From positions 1 to 35,724 of the forward strand of contig JACQDF010000358.1 in the NCBI GenBank assembly GCA_016201205.1: a DNA stretch of 35,724 bases, given 5' to 3'. Shown here piece after piece: positions 26,107 through 35,724 of the stretch. The translations under genes and the position numbers were made by a program. The stretch's first letter is position 1; the number at the start of each line of letters is the position of its first letter. Origin of the DNA: Acidobacteriota bacterium. Its GTDB lineage: Bacteria; Acidobacteriota; Terriglobia; Bryobacterales; Bryobacteraceae. Below the pieces are notes generated by a model that was given only the letters and a program-made list of their open reading frames with translations, had not been told where the DNA came from and did no database searches.

Positions 26107-26231
26107 GGGAAGGGAAAAATGGGAATCCTGGATGAAGTCTCGCCCCCGATCAACAGCGACCCGGCAGCGATGCGGCCAGCCGGCCATTGCGTTATGTGTC
26201 TTGTCTTTTTTCAAAGTCAGGAGGGAGTTGA

Positions 26232-29200
26232 ATGTCTTTTCAGTTGAGGTGCTCTCTTGCCATTTTGCTTCTGCTGGTATTCGTGCCTGCGGCCTGCTCG
26301 CAGGAAGTACGCGCCAGCATTACGGGTGTCGTCACCGACCCTAGCGGCGCTCCGATCGCGGGGGCGAAGGTGACGGCCACCAATAGCGCCACCAACGTGA
26401 CGGTGACAACGCAAACAAACGCGACTGGTAGCTATCAGACAGCGTTCCTGGCGCCCGGCAAGTGGGAGCTGATGGCGGAGGCCAGCGGGTTCAAGAAGCA
26501 CCTGCGTCCGGACATTCTTCTGCAGGCTCAGGACAGGGCACGCATTGACATCGCGCTGGAGGTCGGCGACGTGACCAGCAGCGTCACCGTGAACGCCGCC
26601 GTTTCGCAGTTGCAGACGGAAACCGCCACCCGTTCTCAGGTGCTCGCCAACGAAATCGTCGCCAACGTTCCCACCCAGGGTCGCAACCCGTTCCAGATCT
26701 CCTGGGCAGCGTCCGGGGTGATCAAGGGTTCAGCATGGCGCTACCTGCGGTCGTTCGACATCGCCGGCACAACCAGCATCTCCATCAACGGCGGCCGTGA
26801 AGGGCAAAACGAGGTCCTGCTGGACGGCATCAGCGACGTCCGCGCGGAGTGGACCGTGATCAGCATTCCAACCACCGAATCGCTGCAGGAATTCAAGGTG
26901 CAAACGAACACCTACGACGCCCAGTATGGACGCACTACCGGCGGCGTGATCACCATGGTCACCAAGGGCGGCGGCAACGATTTCCACGGCACGGCGTTCG
27001 AGTACTTCCAGAACGATCATCTGAACGCCAACCAGAGCGAGCTCAACCAGCCCCTGACCGCCGGCGGCGTATTCTACCCCAACGGCCGCAAGGGACCCAA
27101 CCACATCAACCAGTTCGGTATCCAGGCTTCCGGCCCGATCGTGATTCCGAAACTGATCAACACCAGGAACCGGGTGTTCTGGATGTTGTCTTACGAGGGC
27201 ATGCGCCAGCGTAGCGCAGACCCCGGCGTGACGACGTTCCCCATCATGGACATCCGCGGGGGCGACTTTACCAATCTGTTCAACGGCGCCGGCCAGCCCG
27301 TGCTGATCTATGACCCTTTCAGCACCAGGCCTGACGGCAGCCGTACACCCATCGCGGGCAACCGGATTCCGACCAGCCAGCTCGATCCGATCGCGGTGAA
27401 GTTGCTCTCGTTCTACCCTGCGCCTTCCAGCACCGGCATCGGACCCGCCCACGCCAACAACAACCCGTACCCCTCGATCTGGTTCAACGGCTTCGATCAG
27501 TTTGTGGGCCGCCTGGATACGGTGGTCAACTCGAGGAACAACGTCTTCTTCCGTTACAACGAGAACCCGTTCTGGGAGTTCCGCAACATAGTCTTCAGCC
27601 TGACCAGCCCGGCCGAGCCGACCGGCAACGCTCCTCTAATCCGCAACGGCCGCAACATCATGATGAACTGGACTTCCACCCTCTCTCCGACCATGACGTT
27701 CGACCTGCGCGTCGGGCTGAACCGCTGGGAAGATGCGGGCGGAAGCACGCTCGGCAAGGGATACGATCCCAAGCAGCTCGGCTTCTCTCCCACTCTGGTG
27801 GCCCAGTTCCCCGCCTACCAGTTCCCCAACATCCAGATTGAGGGTTACCAGGCCATCGGCTCGTCCGCCGTAAATCCGGGTACCCGCGACACGTATAGCG
27901 TGCAGCCCAACTTCAACAAGGTGATCGGCCGCCACTTCCTGAAGTTCGGGGCGGAGGGCCGGCGCTACAACAAGAATCTGGCGGCCGGGGGCTTCCCGTC
28001 CGGCCAATTCTCCTTCCGAAGGGATTGGACCCAGGCCAACGCCAGCAGGGCGGATGCCGTGTCCGGCAACGGCTTGGCCACCATGCTGATGGGCATTCCG
28101 AGCGGGGCCCTGGTGCAGTTGAACATCGACCCGGCTTACCATCACTTCTACTGGGCCGGCTTCCTCCAGGACGACTGGAAGGTCAACTCGAAGTTGACCA
28201 TGAACGTCGGCCTCCGCTGGGACGCGGAGTCGGCCAACATCGAGCGGTATAACCGCCAGATCAACGGTCTGGACTTCAACGCTGCCAGCCCCATCGCCAG
28301 CCGGGCAACCGGTCTGAACTTGAAGGGGGCGGTGTTGTTCTCCGGGCTCGACGGCCAGCCGCAGGCGCTGATGAACACTCCAAAGAAGCAGTTCCAGCCG
28401 CGCATCGGTCTGGCCTACAACCTCCGCAGTAAGTGGGTGCTCCGCGGCGGCTTCGGCATGTATTGGGCGGGCGAGGATGCGACCGGTTCCAGCAACGGTT
28501 TCAGCCGGCAGACCAACGCAGTCGTGTCCACCAACGGCCTGACGCCGCTTCCGGGCATGACCACGGCCAACCCGTTTGTGGGGCTTCCGGGCGGCAGGCT
28601 GCTCGCCCCCATCGGGAACAGCCTCGGCGCGGGCAGCTTCCTCGGCGAGGGCATCAGTGCCTTTTACCGGGATCGCGATCTGCCACGCTCGTACCAATGG
28701 TCCTTCGACATCCAGCGAGAACTGCCGGGGAGCATCCTGTTCGAGATCGGCTACGCCGGTAACGCCAACCGAAACCTTCCGACCGCCTACGGGCTGAACT
28801 ACATCCCGGCCAGCGAGATGGGGCGGCGCACTTCTGCCGGCGCGATCGACACCGCGTACTACACGGGTCAGGTTCCGAACCCCATGGCTGGCCTCATCCC
28901 CAACAACGGGGCCTTGAACGGTGCGACCATTCAGCGGCAAATCCTCTTTTATACCTATCCTCAGTTCAGTGGCGTGTCTATCTCGGATATCCCGATCGGC
29001 CACGCCCAGTACCACGGCATGAACGTCAAGATCACCAAGCGGTTCTCGCACGGCCTGAGCTTCCTGTCCAGTTACGGCATCCTCAAGAACCTGCGCCAGA
29101 CCCGCATCCTGTATCCGCAGGCGTTCGCCGGGCTCAACAACTTTGAGAACACTCCGCTGGTGAAGGAATCCGACCAGAACGTCGACGTACCGCGGAAGTT

Positions 29201-29726
29201 CGTCATCGCCGGGATCTACGAGTTGCCGTTCGGCAAGGGCCGGAAGTTCGGTTCCGGTGTGCCGGGAATCCTCAACCAGATCATCGGCGGCTGGCAGCTC
29301 AACTGGGACGTGACCTACCAAAGCGGCAATGTGGTGGACTACCCCAACGCGCTTCAGAACGCCCCGGGTAGCGCCAAGATCGAGAACCCGACCAACAAGC
29401 AGTGGTTCAACACCTCGCTGTGGAAGAAGCCGGACGGCACCCCGATTTCGCTGTCCGAGCCGTTCACTCTGCGCAATTTCCCGTTCCTGTTCAGCGACGT
29501 CCGCCGGCCCGGTTACCAGAACTGGGACGCGTCGCTGTCGAAGTACTTCCCCCTTCATGAAAACGTGAAGTTGCAGTTCCGCTTCGAGATGGTGAACATG
29601 CTGAACCATCCGTTCTACCAGAACCTGGCTTCGACGGACGTGACCAACGCCCTGTTTGGCCAGTTGAGCCCCGTGCAGGCCAACCTGCCGCGGTTCATCA
29701 AGCTGGCCATGCACCTGAACTGGTAG
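26232..29726 (+). CDS. Oar-like TonB-dependent outer-membrane receptor
   Basis: 1164 residues; GGAGGG sits before the ATG. Signal peptide (about 1-24), then a carboxypeptidase-regulatory-like beta-sandwich (about 27-110: ASITGVVTDPSGAPIAGAKV). A plug domain follows (about 120-260, with SISINGGREGQNEVLLDGIS), then a long beta-barrel whose chain ends in an aromatic residue (MHLNW), as outer-membrane proteins do. This architecture is the abundant Oar-like type of Acidobacteriota, thought to take up large ligands such as oligosaccharides or peptides with TonB energy. There is no SusD partner, usual for this group. Ligand unknown; the downstream amidohydrolase and transporter may handle the imported compound. 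Confidence 0.92.
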   Translation: MSFQLRCSLAILLLLVFVPAACSQEVRASITGVVTDPSGAPIAGAKVTATNSATNVTVTTQTNATGSYQTAFLAPGKWELMAEASGFKKHLRPDILLQAQDRARIDIALEVGDVTSSVTVNAAVSQLQTETATRSQVLANEIVANVPTQGRNPFQISWAASGVIKGSAWRYLRSFDIAGTTSISINGGREGQNEVLLDGISDVRAEWTVISIPTTESLQEFKVQTNTYDAQYGRTTGGVITMVTKGGGNDFHGTAFEYFQNDHLNANQSELNQPLTAGGVFYPNGRKGPNHINQFGIQASGPIVIPKLINTRNRVFWMLSYEGMRQRSADPGVTTFPIMDIRGGDFTNLFNGAGQPVLIYDPFSTRPDGSRTPIAGNRIPTSQLDPIAVKLLSFYPAPSSTGIGPAHANNNPYPSIWFNGFDQFVGRLDTVVNSRNNVFFRYNENPFWEFRNIVFSLTSPAEPTGNAPLIRNGRNIMMNWTSTLSPTMTFDLRVGLNRWEDAGGSTLGKGYDPKQLGFSPTLVAQFPAYQFPNIQIEGYQAIGSSAVNPGTRDTYSVQPNFNKVIGRHFLKFGAEGRRYNKNLAAGGFPSGQFSFRRDWTQANASRADAVSGNGLATMLMGIPSGALVQLNIDPAYHHFYWAGFLQDDWKVNSKLTMNVGLRWDAESANIERYNRQINGLDFNAASPIASRATGLNLKGAVLFSGLDGQPQALMNTPKKQFQPRIGLAYNLRSKWVLRGGFGMYWAGEDATGSSNGFSRQTNAVVSTNGLTPLPGMTTANPFVGLPGGRLLAPIGNSLGAGSFLGEGISAFYRDRDLPRSYQWSFDIQRELPGSILFEIGYAGNANRNLPTAYGLNYIPASEMGRRTSAGAIDTAYYTGQVPNPMAGLIPNNGALNGATIQRQILFYTYPQFSGVSISDIPIGHAQYHGMNVKITKRFSHGLSFLSSYGILKNLRQTRILYPQAFAGLNNFENTPLVKESDQNVDVPRKFVIAGIYELPFGKGRKFGSGVPGILNQIIGGWQLNWDVTYQSGNVVDYPNALQNAPGSAKIENPTNKQWFNTSLWKKPDGTPISLSEPFTLRNFPFLFSDVRRPGYQNWDASLSKYFPLHENVKLQFRFEMVNMLNHPFYQNLASTDVTNALFGQLSPVQANLPRFIKLAMHLNW

Positions 29727-29751
29727 TCCCTGGTACAATTCCTGTTCACCT

Positions 29752-30957
<1,206 letters not shown>

Positions 30958-30981
30958 GGGAGCGGTTGGAAAGGTTACTTA

Positions 30982-32451
30982 ATGACAGGCCCTAAGGCAG
31001 TGGGGTTTACGCCGTGGCAGATGGACGATCTGCCGCCGCCGCCTCCTTCCTTCGTCCAGCGATGGACATTGCTGATTGGGCCCGGCCTGCTGATGGTGGG
31101 CGCCAATATCGGCGGCGGCGAGTGGCTCTTCGGGCCGCTGGTGACAGCGCAATACGGCGGCCGGGTGATGTGGCTGGCCACTACGTCGATTTTTTTTCAG
31201 GTCTTCTACAACCTGGCGGTGATGCGCTATGCGCTTTTCTGCGGAGAAACCATCTTTGTCGGCTTCTTCCGCACCTGGCCCGGACCGCGCTTCTGGACTT
31301 TTCTCTACCTGATCTTCGACGTCGGCGGCATGTGGCCGTATCTCTCGTCGAACGCCGCCGTACCGCTGGCTTCGGTGATTCTCGGGCGCCTGCCGGCCGC
31401 GGCCGATGATTCACTCGTAAAGACCCTCAGCTACGTCATCTTCCTGACAGCGTTCGTGCCCCTCATCTTCGGCGGGAAGATTTACAACGCGCTCGAGAAA
31501 GTGATGGTGACCAAGCTGGCCCTGATTCTCTCGTTCCTGGGCTTCGTGGTGCTGGTGTTTGTGAAGCCTTCGACGTGGTGGGAAATCGGCTCGGGCCTGC
31601 TCCAGTTCGGCTCTCTTCCGCAGACCGAGTTCAACTGGGCGACGCTGGCGGCGTTTGCCGCCGTGGCCGGCGCCGGCGGGCTGACCAACAGCGCGTTTTC
31701 CAATTACGCCCGGGACAAAGGCTGGGGGATGGGTCCCAAAGTGGGCGCGATTCCGAGCGCCATCGGCGGCCGCACCATCCGCCTGTCGCACACGGGCAAG
31801 ACGTTCGAGCTCCATGAGGACAACTTGAGACGCTGGCGCGGCTGGCTGCGTCATATTCGCCGCGAGCAGTTGATCCTTTGGGCTCCGGGCTGCATTCTCG
31901 GAATGGCGTTGCCGGCGATGTTCTCTTACGAATTTGTGCGCGGCATCAAGAACGTCGATGGCAACGCCGTCGCCGCCATGTCCGCCAAGGCCATCAGCGA
32001 GCATCACGGCGCCGTCTTCTGGTATCTGACACTGCTGTGCGGCTTCCTGATCATGGCGCCGACGCAGGTGAGCCAGCTCGACAACCTCTGCCGGCGCTGG
32101 ACCGACGTCATCTGGATGGGCGTGAGCCGGCTTCAGAAAGTGGAGGGCAACAAGGTCAAGTACGTCTACTACACGATTCTGGCCGTGTATGGCGTATGGG
32201 GGCTCATTGCCCTGCGGGTGACGCCGGACCCGCTGGTGCTGGCGGTTGCCAGCGGCGTCATGATGAACATTGCGCTCGCGATCTCCGGCCTGCACACGTT
32301 GTATGTGGTGCTGGCGCTGCTGCCGCGGCCTCTGCGGCCGAACTGGTTTTCCTGCGCCGGGCTTGCCGGATGCTCGCTGTTCTATTTCGCCATTTCGGCG
32401 ATCGCCTTTTCGCAGCAGTGGCCGAAGGTGAGAGCGTGGCTGCTGCCATGA
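30982..32451 (+). CDS. Nramp-related membrane transporter with an altered binding motif
   Basis: 489 residues with about 11-12 hydrophobic segments and a LeuT-type layout. The first helix reads LIGPGLLMVGANIGGGEWLF: the GPG and spacing fit Nramp, but the metal-binding DPGN is replaced by ANIGGGE. The helix-6 MPH motif is also missing (GAGGLTNSAFSNYARDKG instead). Classical manganese/iron transport is therefore unlikely. GGAAAGG precedes the ATG. It follows the amidohydrolase by 24 bases, with the REP-like element ending just before, so co-transcription is plausible. Transported substrate unknown. Confidence 0.8.
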   Translation: MTGPKAVGFTPWQMDDLPPPPPSFVQRWTLLIGPGLLMVGANIGGGEWLFGPLVTAQYGGRVMWLATTSIFFQVFYNLAVMRYALFCGETIFVGFFRTWPGPRFWTFLYLIFDVGGMWPYLSSNAAVPLASVILGRLPAAADDSLVKTLSYVIFLTAFVPLIFGGKIYNALEKVMVTKLALILSFLGFVVLVFVKPSTWWEIGSGLLQFGSLPQTEFNWATLAAFAAVAGAGGLTNSAFSNYARDKGWGMGPKVGAIPSAIGGRTIRLSHTGKTFELHEDNLRRWRGWLRHIRREQLILWAPGCILGMALPAMFSYEFVRGIKNVDGNAVAAMSAKAISEHHGAVFWYLTLLCGFLIMAPTQVSQLDNLCRRWTDVIWMGVSRLQKVEGNKVKYVYYTILAVYGVWGLIALRVTPDPLVLAVASGVMMNIALAISGLHTLYVVLALLPRPLRPNWFSCAGLAGCSLFYFAISAIAFSQQWPKVRAWLLP

Positions 32452-32467
32452 TTTGGCGAAAGTTACT

Positions 32468-32499
32468 GAGCCGCGAGCGTAAAGCGAGCGGTCGCGCTC
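32468..32499 (+). repeat. REP-like element, short form
   Basis: GAGCCGCGAGCGTAAAGCGA followed by GCGGTCGCGCTC; related to the 30943-30968 element. Lies just after the transporter stop and is rich in GC inverted repeats. Confidence 0.5.
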
Positions 32500-32551
32500 C
32501 CCGGTTTTCCCGCACTTGACTTACCCGGCCGGCAGTGTCAAAGTGTACTCC

Positions 32552-33652
32552 ATGAACAAGCTGGGCTTCCGTATCGCTCTCTGCCTCGGCCTGCTGGCTC
32601 TCTTGCTGCTGCCGGCCACCGCGGCTAACCTCTCGAATTCACTCAAGACCGGAAAAGCGGAGCTGAAATCCGCTGGACCGCTGGCCTTCGGCCCTGAAGG
32701 AATCCTGTTTGTGGCGGATCCGGCGGCCGCTTCCATCTACGCCCTGGACACGGGCGATCAGAAAGCCGGGCAGCCCGCCGCCGAGGTCGAGGCAATCAAT
32801 GAGAAGGTGGCCGCGTTTCTCGGCACGACGCCGGACCAGATCCTGATCAATGACATGGCGGTGAATCCGGCGTCCAAGAAGGCGTACTTGTCGGTGTCGC
32901 GCGGACGCGGACCCGACGCCGCTGCCGTAATCCTCCGCGTCGACTCGAAAGGCAAGATCGAAGAGCTTTCGCTCGAATCGGTGAAGCACGCGAAAGTAGC
33001 GCTGCCCAACGCGCCCGCCGCGGACGCCAAGGACCGGCGCGGCCAAACTCTGCGCCAGGAGGCGATCACCGACATGGCGTTCATCGATGGCAAGCTGATT
33101 GTCGCAGGCCTCTCGAACGAGGAATTCGGCTCGAATCTGCGGGTGATCCCCTTCCCGTTCTCGAGTGTGGATAACGGCGCCGCGATCGAAATCTTCCACG
33201 GCTCGCACGGCCGTTTCGAAACCAACGCGCCGGTGCGCACGTTCGTGCCTTACTCGGTCGACAACAAGCCGCATGTTCTGGCCGCCTACACCTGCACGCC
33301 GCTGGTGAAGTTCCCGCTTTCGGACTTGAAGCCCGGCAAGAAGGTGCTCGGCGCCACCATCGCCGAACTGGGCAACCGCAACCGGCCGCTCGACATGATC
33401 GTCTACCGCAAGGGCTCCACCGACTACATTCTGCTCAACAATTCGAGCCGCGGCGTGATGAAGCTGTCCACGGAAAAAATCGAGAGGTACGCCGGCATTA
33501 CCAAACAAACCGAGGTCGCCGGCATGCCGTATGAGACGATCGCATCGCTCAAAGGGGTCGAGCACCTGGACAAGATCGACGATGCGCAGGCGCTGCTGCT
33601 GGTGCGCGGTGAATCCGGCGCGCTGGATCTGAAGCGCTTCGCCCTGCCGTAG
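32552..33652 (+). CDS. Secreted propeller-like protein
   Basis: 366 residues from the ATG at 32552 (an upstream frame opens at 32516). Signal peptide ends near LLPATAAN. Repeated strand patterns (GPLAFGPEGILFVADPAAAS, then MAVNPASKKAYLSVSRG, FIDGKLIVAGLSNEEFGSN, PLDMIVYRKGSTDYILLNNS) suggest a beta-propeller of NHL/PQQ type. No catalytic or heme motif seen. A CACTTGAC/GTCAAAGTG inverted repeat lies just upstream. Followed by the Ig-like gene after 8 bases. Role unknown, presumably periplasmic binding. Confidence 0.7.
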   Translation: MNKLGFRIALCLGLLALLLLPATAANLSNSLKTGKAELKSAGPLAFGPEGILFVADPAAASIYALDTGDQKAGQPAAEVEAINEKVAAFLGTTPDQILINDMAVNPASKKAYLSVSRGRGPDAAAVILRVDSKGKIEELSLESVKHAKVALPNAPAADAKDRRGQTLRQEAITDMAFIDGKLIVAGLSNEEFGSNLRVIPFPFSSVDNGAAIEIFHGSHGRFETNAPVRTFVPYSVDNKPHVLAAYTCTPLVKFPLSDLKPGKKVLGATIAELGNRNRPLDMIVYRKGSTDYILLNNSSRGVMKLSTEKIERYAGITKQTEVAGMPYETIASLKGVEHLDKIDDAQALLLVRGESGALDLKRFALP

Positions 33653-33660
33653 CAAATACA

Positions 33661-34704
33661 GTGATTCCTCAGTTGATCGCGCTCAGTCTGTGGCTGAGCG
33701 CGATTTCCATTTCTCTGAACAACGGTGCATTTGAAGTGAGTGGAATCTCCCCGCTGCCGGCGGGAGATCCGGCGGAGTTGTTTGTGGTCGCTGTCGATGG
33801 CAAAGCGGATCTCCCCCCGCTTGCCGGAACGTATGAAGTTCAGGGGGATTCGGTGCGCTTCCGCCCCCGCTTTCCATTGACGCCAGGCGTGCGATACCGG
33901 GCGGAATGGCGGCCGTCGGGAACCAGCCGCAGATTCGAGATTCCGAAGCCTGCCGTCAAGCCGACCGCGCGCGTCGAGCGCGTGTATCCCACCTCCGATA
34001 CGCTGCCCGAAAATCAGCTCAAGCTCTACATCCACTTCTCCGCCCCCATGAGCCGGGCCGAAGCCTGGCGCCGCGTGCATCTTCTCGATGACGCCGGCAA
34101 AGAGGTGAGCCTGCCTTTCCTCGAAATCGACGAGGAACTCTGGGATCCGGAAGGACGCCGCCTCACGGTGCTGTTCGATCCCGGCCGCATCAAGCGCGGG
34201 CTGGTCCCGCATAACGAAGTTGGGCCGCCGCTGGTGGCCGGCCGGGCGTATCAGCTCGTCATTGACCGCGAGTGGCAGGATGCCGGCGGAACCCCGATGG
34301 TGGAAGAATTCCGCAAGAGCTTCCGCGTGAAGGAAGCGGATCGCACACCGCCGACACCCGGCAACTGGAAGCTGCACGCGCCTCGCGCACGCTCCTCGGA
34401 ATCCCTCCAGGTGGACTTCCCTGAGCCGCTGGATTCGGCGCTGCTCGAACGCCTGCTGTGGGTGGAGACGGCGAAGGGCGCGAAAGTCGAGGGCGTCATC
34501 ACAGTCGCCCGGAACGAGACACGCTGGCTGTTTGCGCCGGCGATTCCCTGGCTGCCGGGCAACTATGTCCTCAAGGTGGGCACGGTGCTCGAAGATCTGG
34601 CGGGCAACCGCATCGACCGGCCATTCGATGTTGATACGTTCGACCGCGTCGAGATGCGCCTCACTGTGAAGACGCGCCAGTTGCCGTTCCGGATCGCGCC
34701 TTGA
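33661..34704 (+). CDS. Exported Ig-like (Big_5-type) protein
   Basis: 347 residues from a GTG, with a short hydrophobic leader (LIALSLWLSAISISLNN). At least three strand-rich repeats resemble bacterial Ig-like domains of the SbsA type: VERVYPTSDTLPENQLKLYI, HFSAPMSRAEAW, and SLQVDFPEPLDSALLERLLW with a final LPGNYVLKVGTVLEDLAGNR. Such domains are structural or binding modules. The 3' end overlaps the convergent CxxCH gene by 44 bases. Eight bases behind the propeller gene, so the two are probably expressed together. Confidence 0.75.
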   Translation: MIPQLIALSLWLSAISISLNNGAFEVSGISPLPAGDPAELFVVAVDGKADLPPLAGTYEVQGDSVRFRPRFPLTPGVRYRAEWRPSGTSRRFEIPKPAVKPTARVERVYPTSDTLPENQLKLYIHFSAPMSRAEAWRRVHLLDDAGKEVSLPFLEIDEELWDPEGRRLTVLFDPGRIKRGLVPHNEVGPPLVAGRAYQLVIDREWQDAGGTPMVEEFRKSFRVKEADRTPPTPGNWKLHAPRARSSESLQVDFPEPLDSALLERLLWVETAKGAKVEGVITVARNETRWLFAPAIPWLPGNYVLKVGTVLEDLAGNRIDRPFDVDTFDRVEMRLTVKTRQLPFRIAP

Positions 34705-35521
34705 TCAGCGCCAGCACCGCCCAGCCCGTCGTCGAGACGTGCTGCGCGTAACTGACGCCGCCACTGGGCCGCGTGGTGGCCGGCCACCCCCCACTCGCCA
34801 GTTGTGCCCGCCCAAGCCATTCGGCGCCGCGCTCGACCGCTTTCTTTGCCGCCGCGTGATCCGCCAGAGCCAGCATCGCGATCGCCGTGTCAAACGCCTC
34901 GACGGGCGAATTCGGATACGGGCCCCAGCCGCCGTCCCGCGTCTGTGATTTCAGCAGCGCTTGGACGCCATCCACCGCGCCCACTCCCATCACCACGGCG
35001 GCGACATCCACGGTGGCCACCGGCCGCAGCCGCCGCAACCAGGCCTCGGCGCGCTGAATCGCCTCCTTGGTACGCGCCGAACTCGCTACCCTGAGCACAC
35101 GCAGCGCCGCATAGGTGCTCAGTGGAGTGCCATAGGTGGCCGGAGAGCCTGCCGCTGCATCCTGCTCGAGGGGCCATGACCCGTCCGCGCTTTGCAGCTT
35201 CACCAGGGAATCCGCCGCCAGGCGAAGCGCGGCCCGGTCATTCACATCCGCCAGCGCAAGGGAAAACTGGATTCGAGCCAGATTCTTGTCGCGATATGCT
35301 GCATCGGCCTGCTGCTTGTCCCACGCCGCCGGCTGCGTCAGCCAGCGCACCGTGTCCGCCAGCGCCCTCTCCGGTACGCGATAGCCGGCGCGCCGCGCAG
35401 CCAGCAGCGCGCGGAACGCGTCGCCGTTGTTGTGGCAGGAATAGCAGCCGTTGTTCGCCTTCCAGGCAGGCACCTCCTGCGATAAGTACGAGACCGCCGC
35501 CGCCAGGACAGCCCATTGCAT
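34661..35521 (-). CDS. CxxCH protein with prenyltransferase/squalene-cyclase-like repeats
   Basis: 286 residues. A single heme-c-type motif, CYSCH at residues 26-30, is followed by alpha-hairpin repeats with QW-like signatures (LVKLQSADGSWPLEQ, LLKSQTRDGGWGPYPNSP, RAQLASGGWPATTRPSGG), as in squalene-cyclase-like alpha/alpha barrels. No DxDD-type cyclase motif is seen, so the barrel is probably a binding or scaffolding fold. The N-terminus (MQWAVLAAAVSYLSQEV) is short for a signal peptide; its start overlaps nothing but comes directly after the stop of a truncated gene. The relation between the heme and the barrel is unknown. Confidence 0.75.
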   Translation of the reverse strand: MQWAVLAAAVSYLSQEVPAWKANNGCYSCHNNGDAFRALLAARRAGYRVPERALADTVRWLTQPAAWDKQQADAAYRDKNLARIQFSLALADVNDRAALRLAADSLVKLQSADGSWPLEQDAAAGSPATYGTPLSTYAALRVLRVASSARTKEAIQRAEAWLRRLRPVATVDVAAVVMGVGAVDGVQALLKSQTRDGGWGPYPNSPVEAFDTAIAMLALADHAAAKKAVERGAEWLGRAQLASGGWPATTRPSGGVSYAQHVSTTGWAVLALIKARSGTATGASSQ

Positions 35522-35522
35522 A

Positions 35523-35573
35523 TCAGGTGAAAAACTTATCGTAGCTCACCGTCGCCGGGTGGATCTTGAATAG
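35523..35573 (-). pseudogene. C-terminal remnant of an upstream gene
   Basis: Sixteen codons reading LFKIHPATVSYDKFFT and a TGA just before the ATG of the CxxCH gene. They look like the natural end of an operon partner, and upstream the frame runs into a stop where the IS-like sequence begins. Probably truncated by the insertion. Confidence 0.4.
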
Positions 35574-35620
35574 GCGCTAGCTAAGTCGTCTGATTCAGAA
35601 TTACGGTGACGTATTTTCGG

Positions 35621-35724
35621 TCAGGCTGCCGGAGCCAAGCGTTTGGCATTGATCTTGGCCAGGAGAACGTGTAGATCGCTACGTGTGAAGGTCCATTTGA
35701 AAGGAGACGCCGTCCGCTCATAGC
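35621..35724 (-). CDS. IS630-type transposase, C-terminal fragment (runs off the right edge)
   Basis: The last 33 codons of a minus-strand gene: YERTASPFKWTFTRSDLHV, then LLAKINAKRLAPAA and TGA. The PFKWTFTR-x-DL pattern is typical of the end of IS630-family DDE transposases. The 45 or so bases between its stop and 35573 should hold the element end, but the terminal repeat cannot be confirmed with one end in view. Confidence 0.65.
   Translation of the reverse strand, partial: YERTASPFKWTFTRSDLHVLLAKINAKRLAPAA

Larger units (their letters stand above)
25467..26231. other. Gene-poor stretch with one doubtful reading frame
   Basis: No recognised gene. A weak hairpin (GGAGAG/CTCTCC near 25530-25545) could be an operon end. 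One open frame, 25637-26059 (140 residues), has coding-like codon use in its middle (VAQNRYNFLVNKAEFDPAEA) but no known domain. Its last part overlaps the dispersed repeat at 26029. Probably a decayed region. Confidence 0.5.

Noticed and set aside
25900-26214. 104-residue minus-strand frame
   Set aside because: No start signal or domain; part of it is the dispersed repeat read backwards.

Overview
The window looks like a chromosomal piece of a high-GC Acidobacteriota genome, probably of the Solibacter/Bryobacter type. The main reason is the 1164-residue Oar-like TonB-dependent receptor with an N-terminal carboxypeptidase-regulatory domain (26232-29726). Clade-typical small membrane and secreted hypothetical proteins and REP-like GC-rich repeats that run into gene ends point the same way. 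This placement rests on gene style only; no marker gene was searched.

Layout. 1-2706: end of an unknown gene, then a minus-strand set of a secreted HIT-like protein, a UxaA-type altronate dehydratase and a hotdog thioesterase. 2835-6797: an ArnT-like glycosyltransferase and fabH, once apparently adjacent and convergent, now separated by a CmcI-like methyltransferase/hydroxylase gene. That gene is bracketed by broken direct copies of the arnT and fabH 3' ends. 6867-8012: a zinc metallopeptidase and an antitoxin whose RelE/ParE-type toxin is truncated. 8039-9715: minus-strand small membrane proteins and a tiny secreted peptide. 9920-12674: a hypothetical gene, an XRE/S24-like regulator, and ubiX-pheA with a perfect palindrome in front. 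12683-14358: a secreted glycoside-hydrolase-like gene broken near its 3' end by four copies of a 17-bp repeat.

14501-25466 is the most interesting part. A five-gene minus-strand operon (XRE regulator, GT4 fused to an alpha/alpha-barrel domain, GH130, GT4, GH130) lies back to back with a plus-strand operon (small membrane protein, two related periplasmic proteins of which one is frameshifted, a hypothetical gene, groES, groEL, a small basic protein). The shared intergenic region holds a near-consensus sigma-70 promoter and two related 20-bp dyads. One overlaps the groESL-side -10 box and the other sits just upstream of the regulator gene. No CIRCE element was seen. I infer that one XRE protein co-regulates a (probably mannose-based) oligosaccharide synthesis/phosphorolysis pathway and a tailless GroEL.

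25467-35724: a gene-poor stretch with a dispersed repeat, then a plus-strand series: the TonB receptor, a Tat-type amidohydrolase ending in repeat-derived sequence, an Nramp-like transporter lacking the usual metal-binding motif, a secreted propeller-like protein and an Ig-like protein. These converge on a CxxCH protein with prenyltransferase-like repeats. The window ends in the 3' end of an IS630-type transposase that seems to have cut off the gene upstream of the CxxCH protein. No tRNA, rRNA or CRISPR array was seen.
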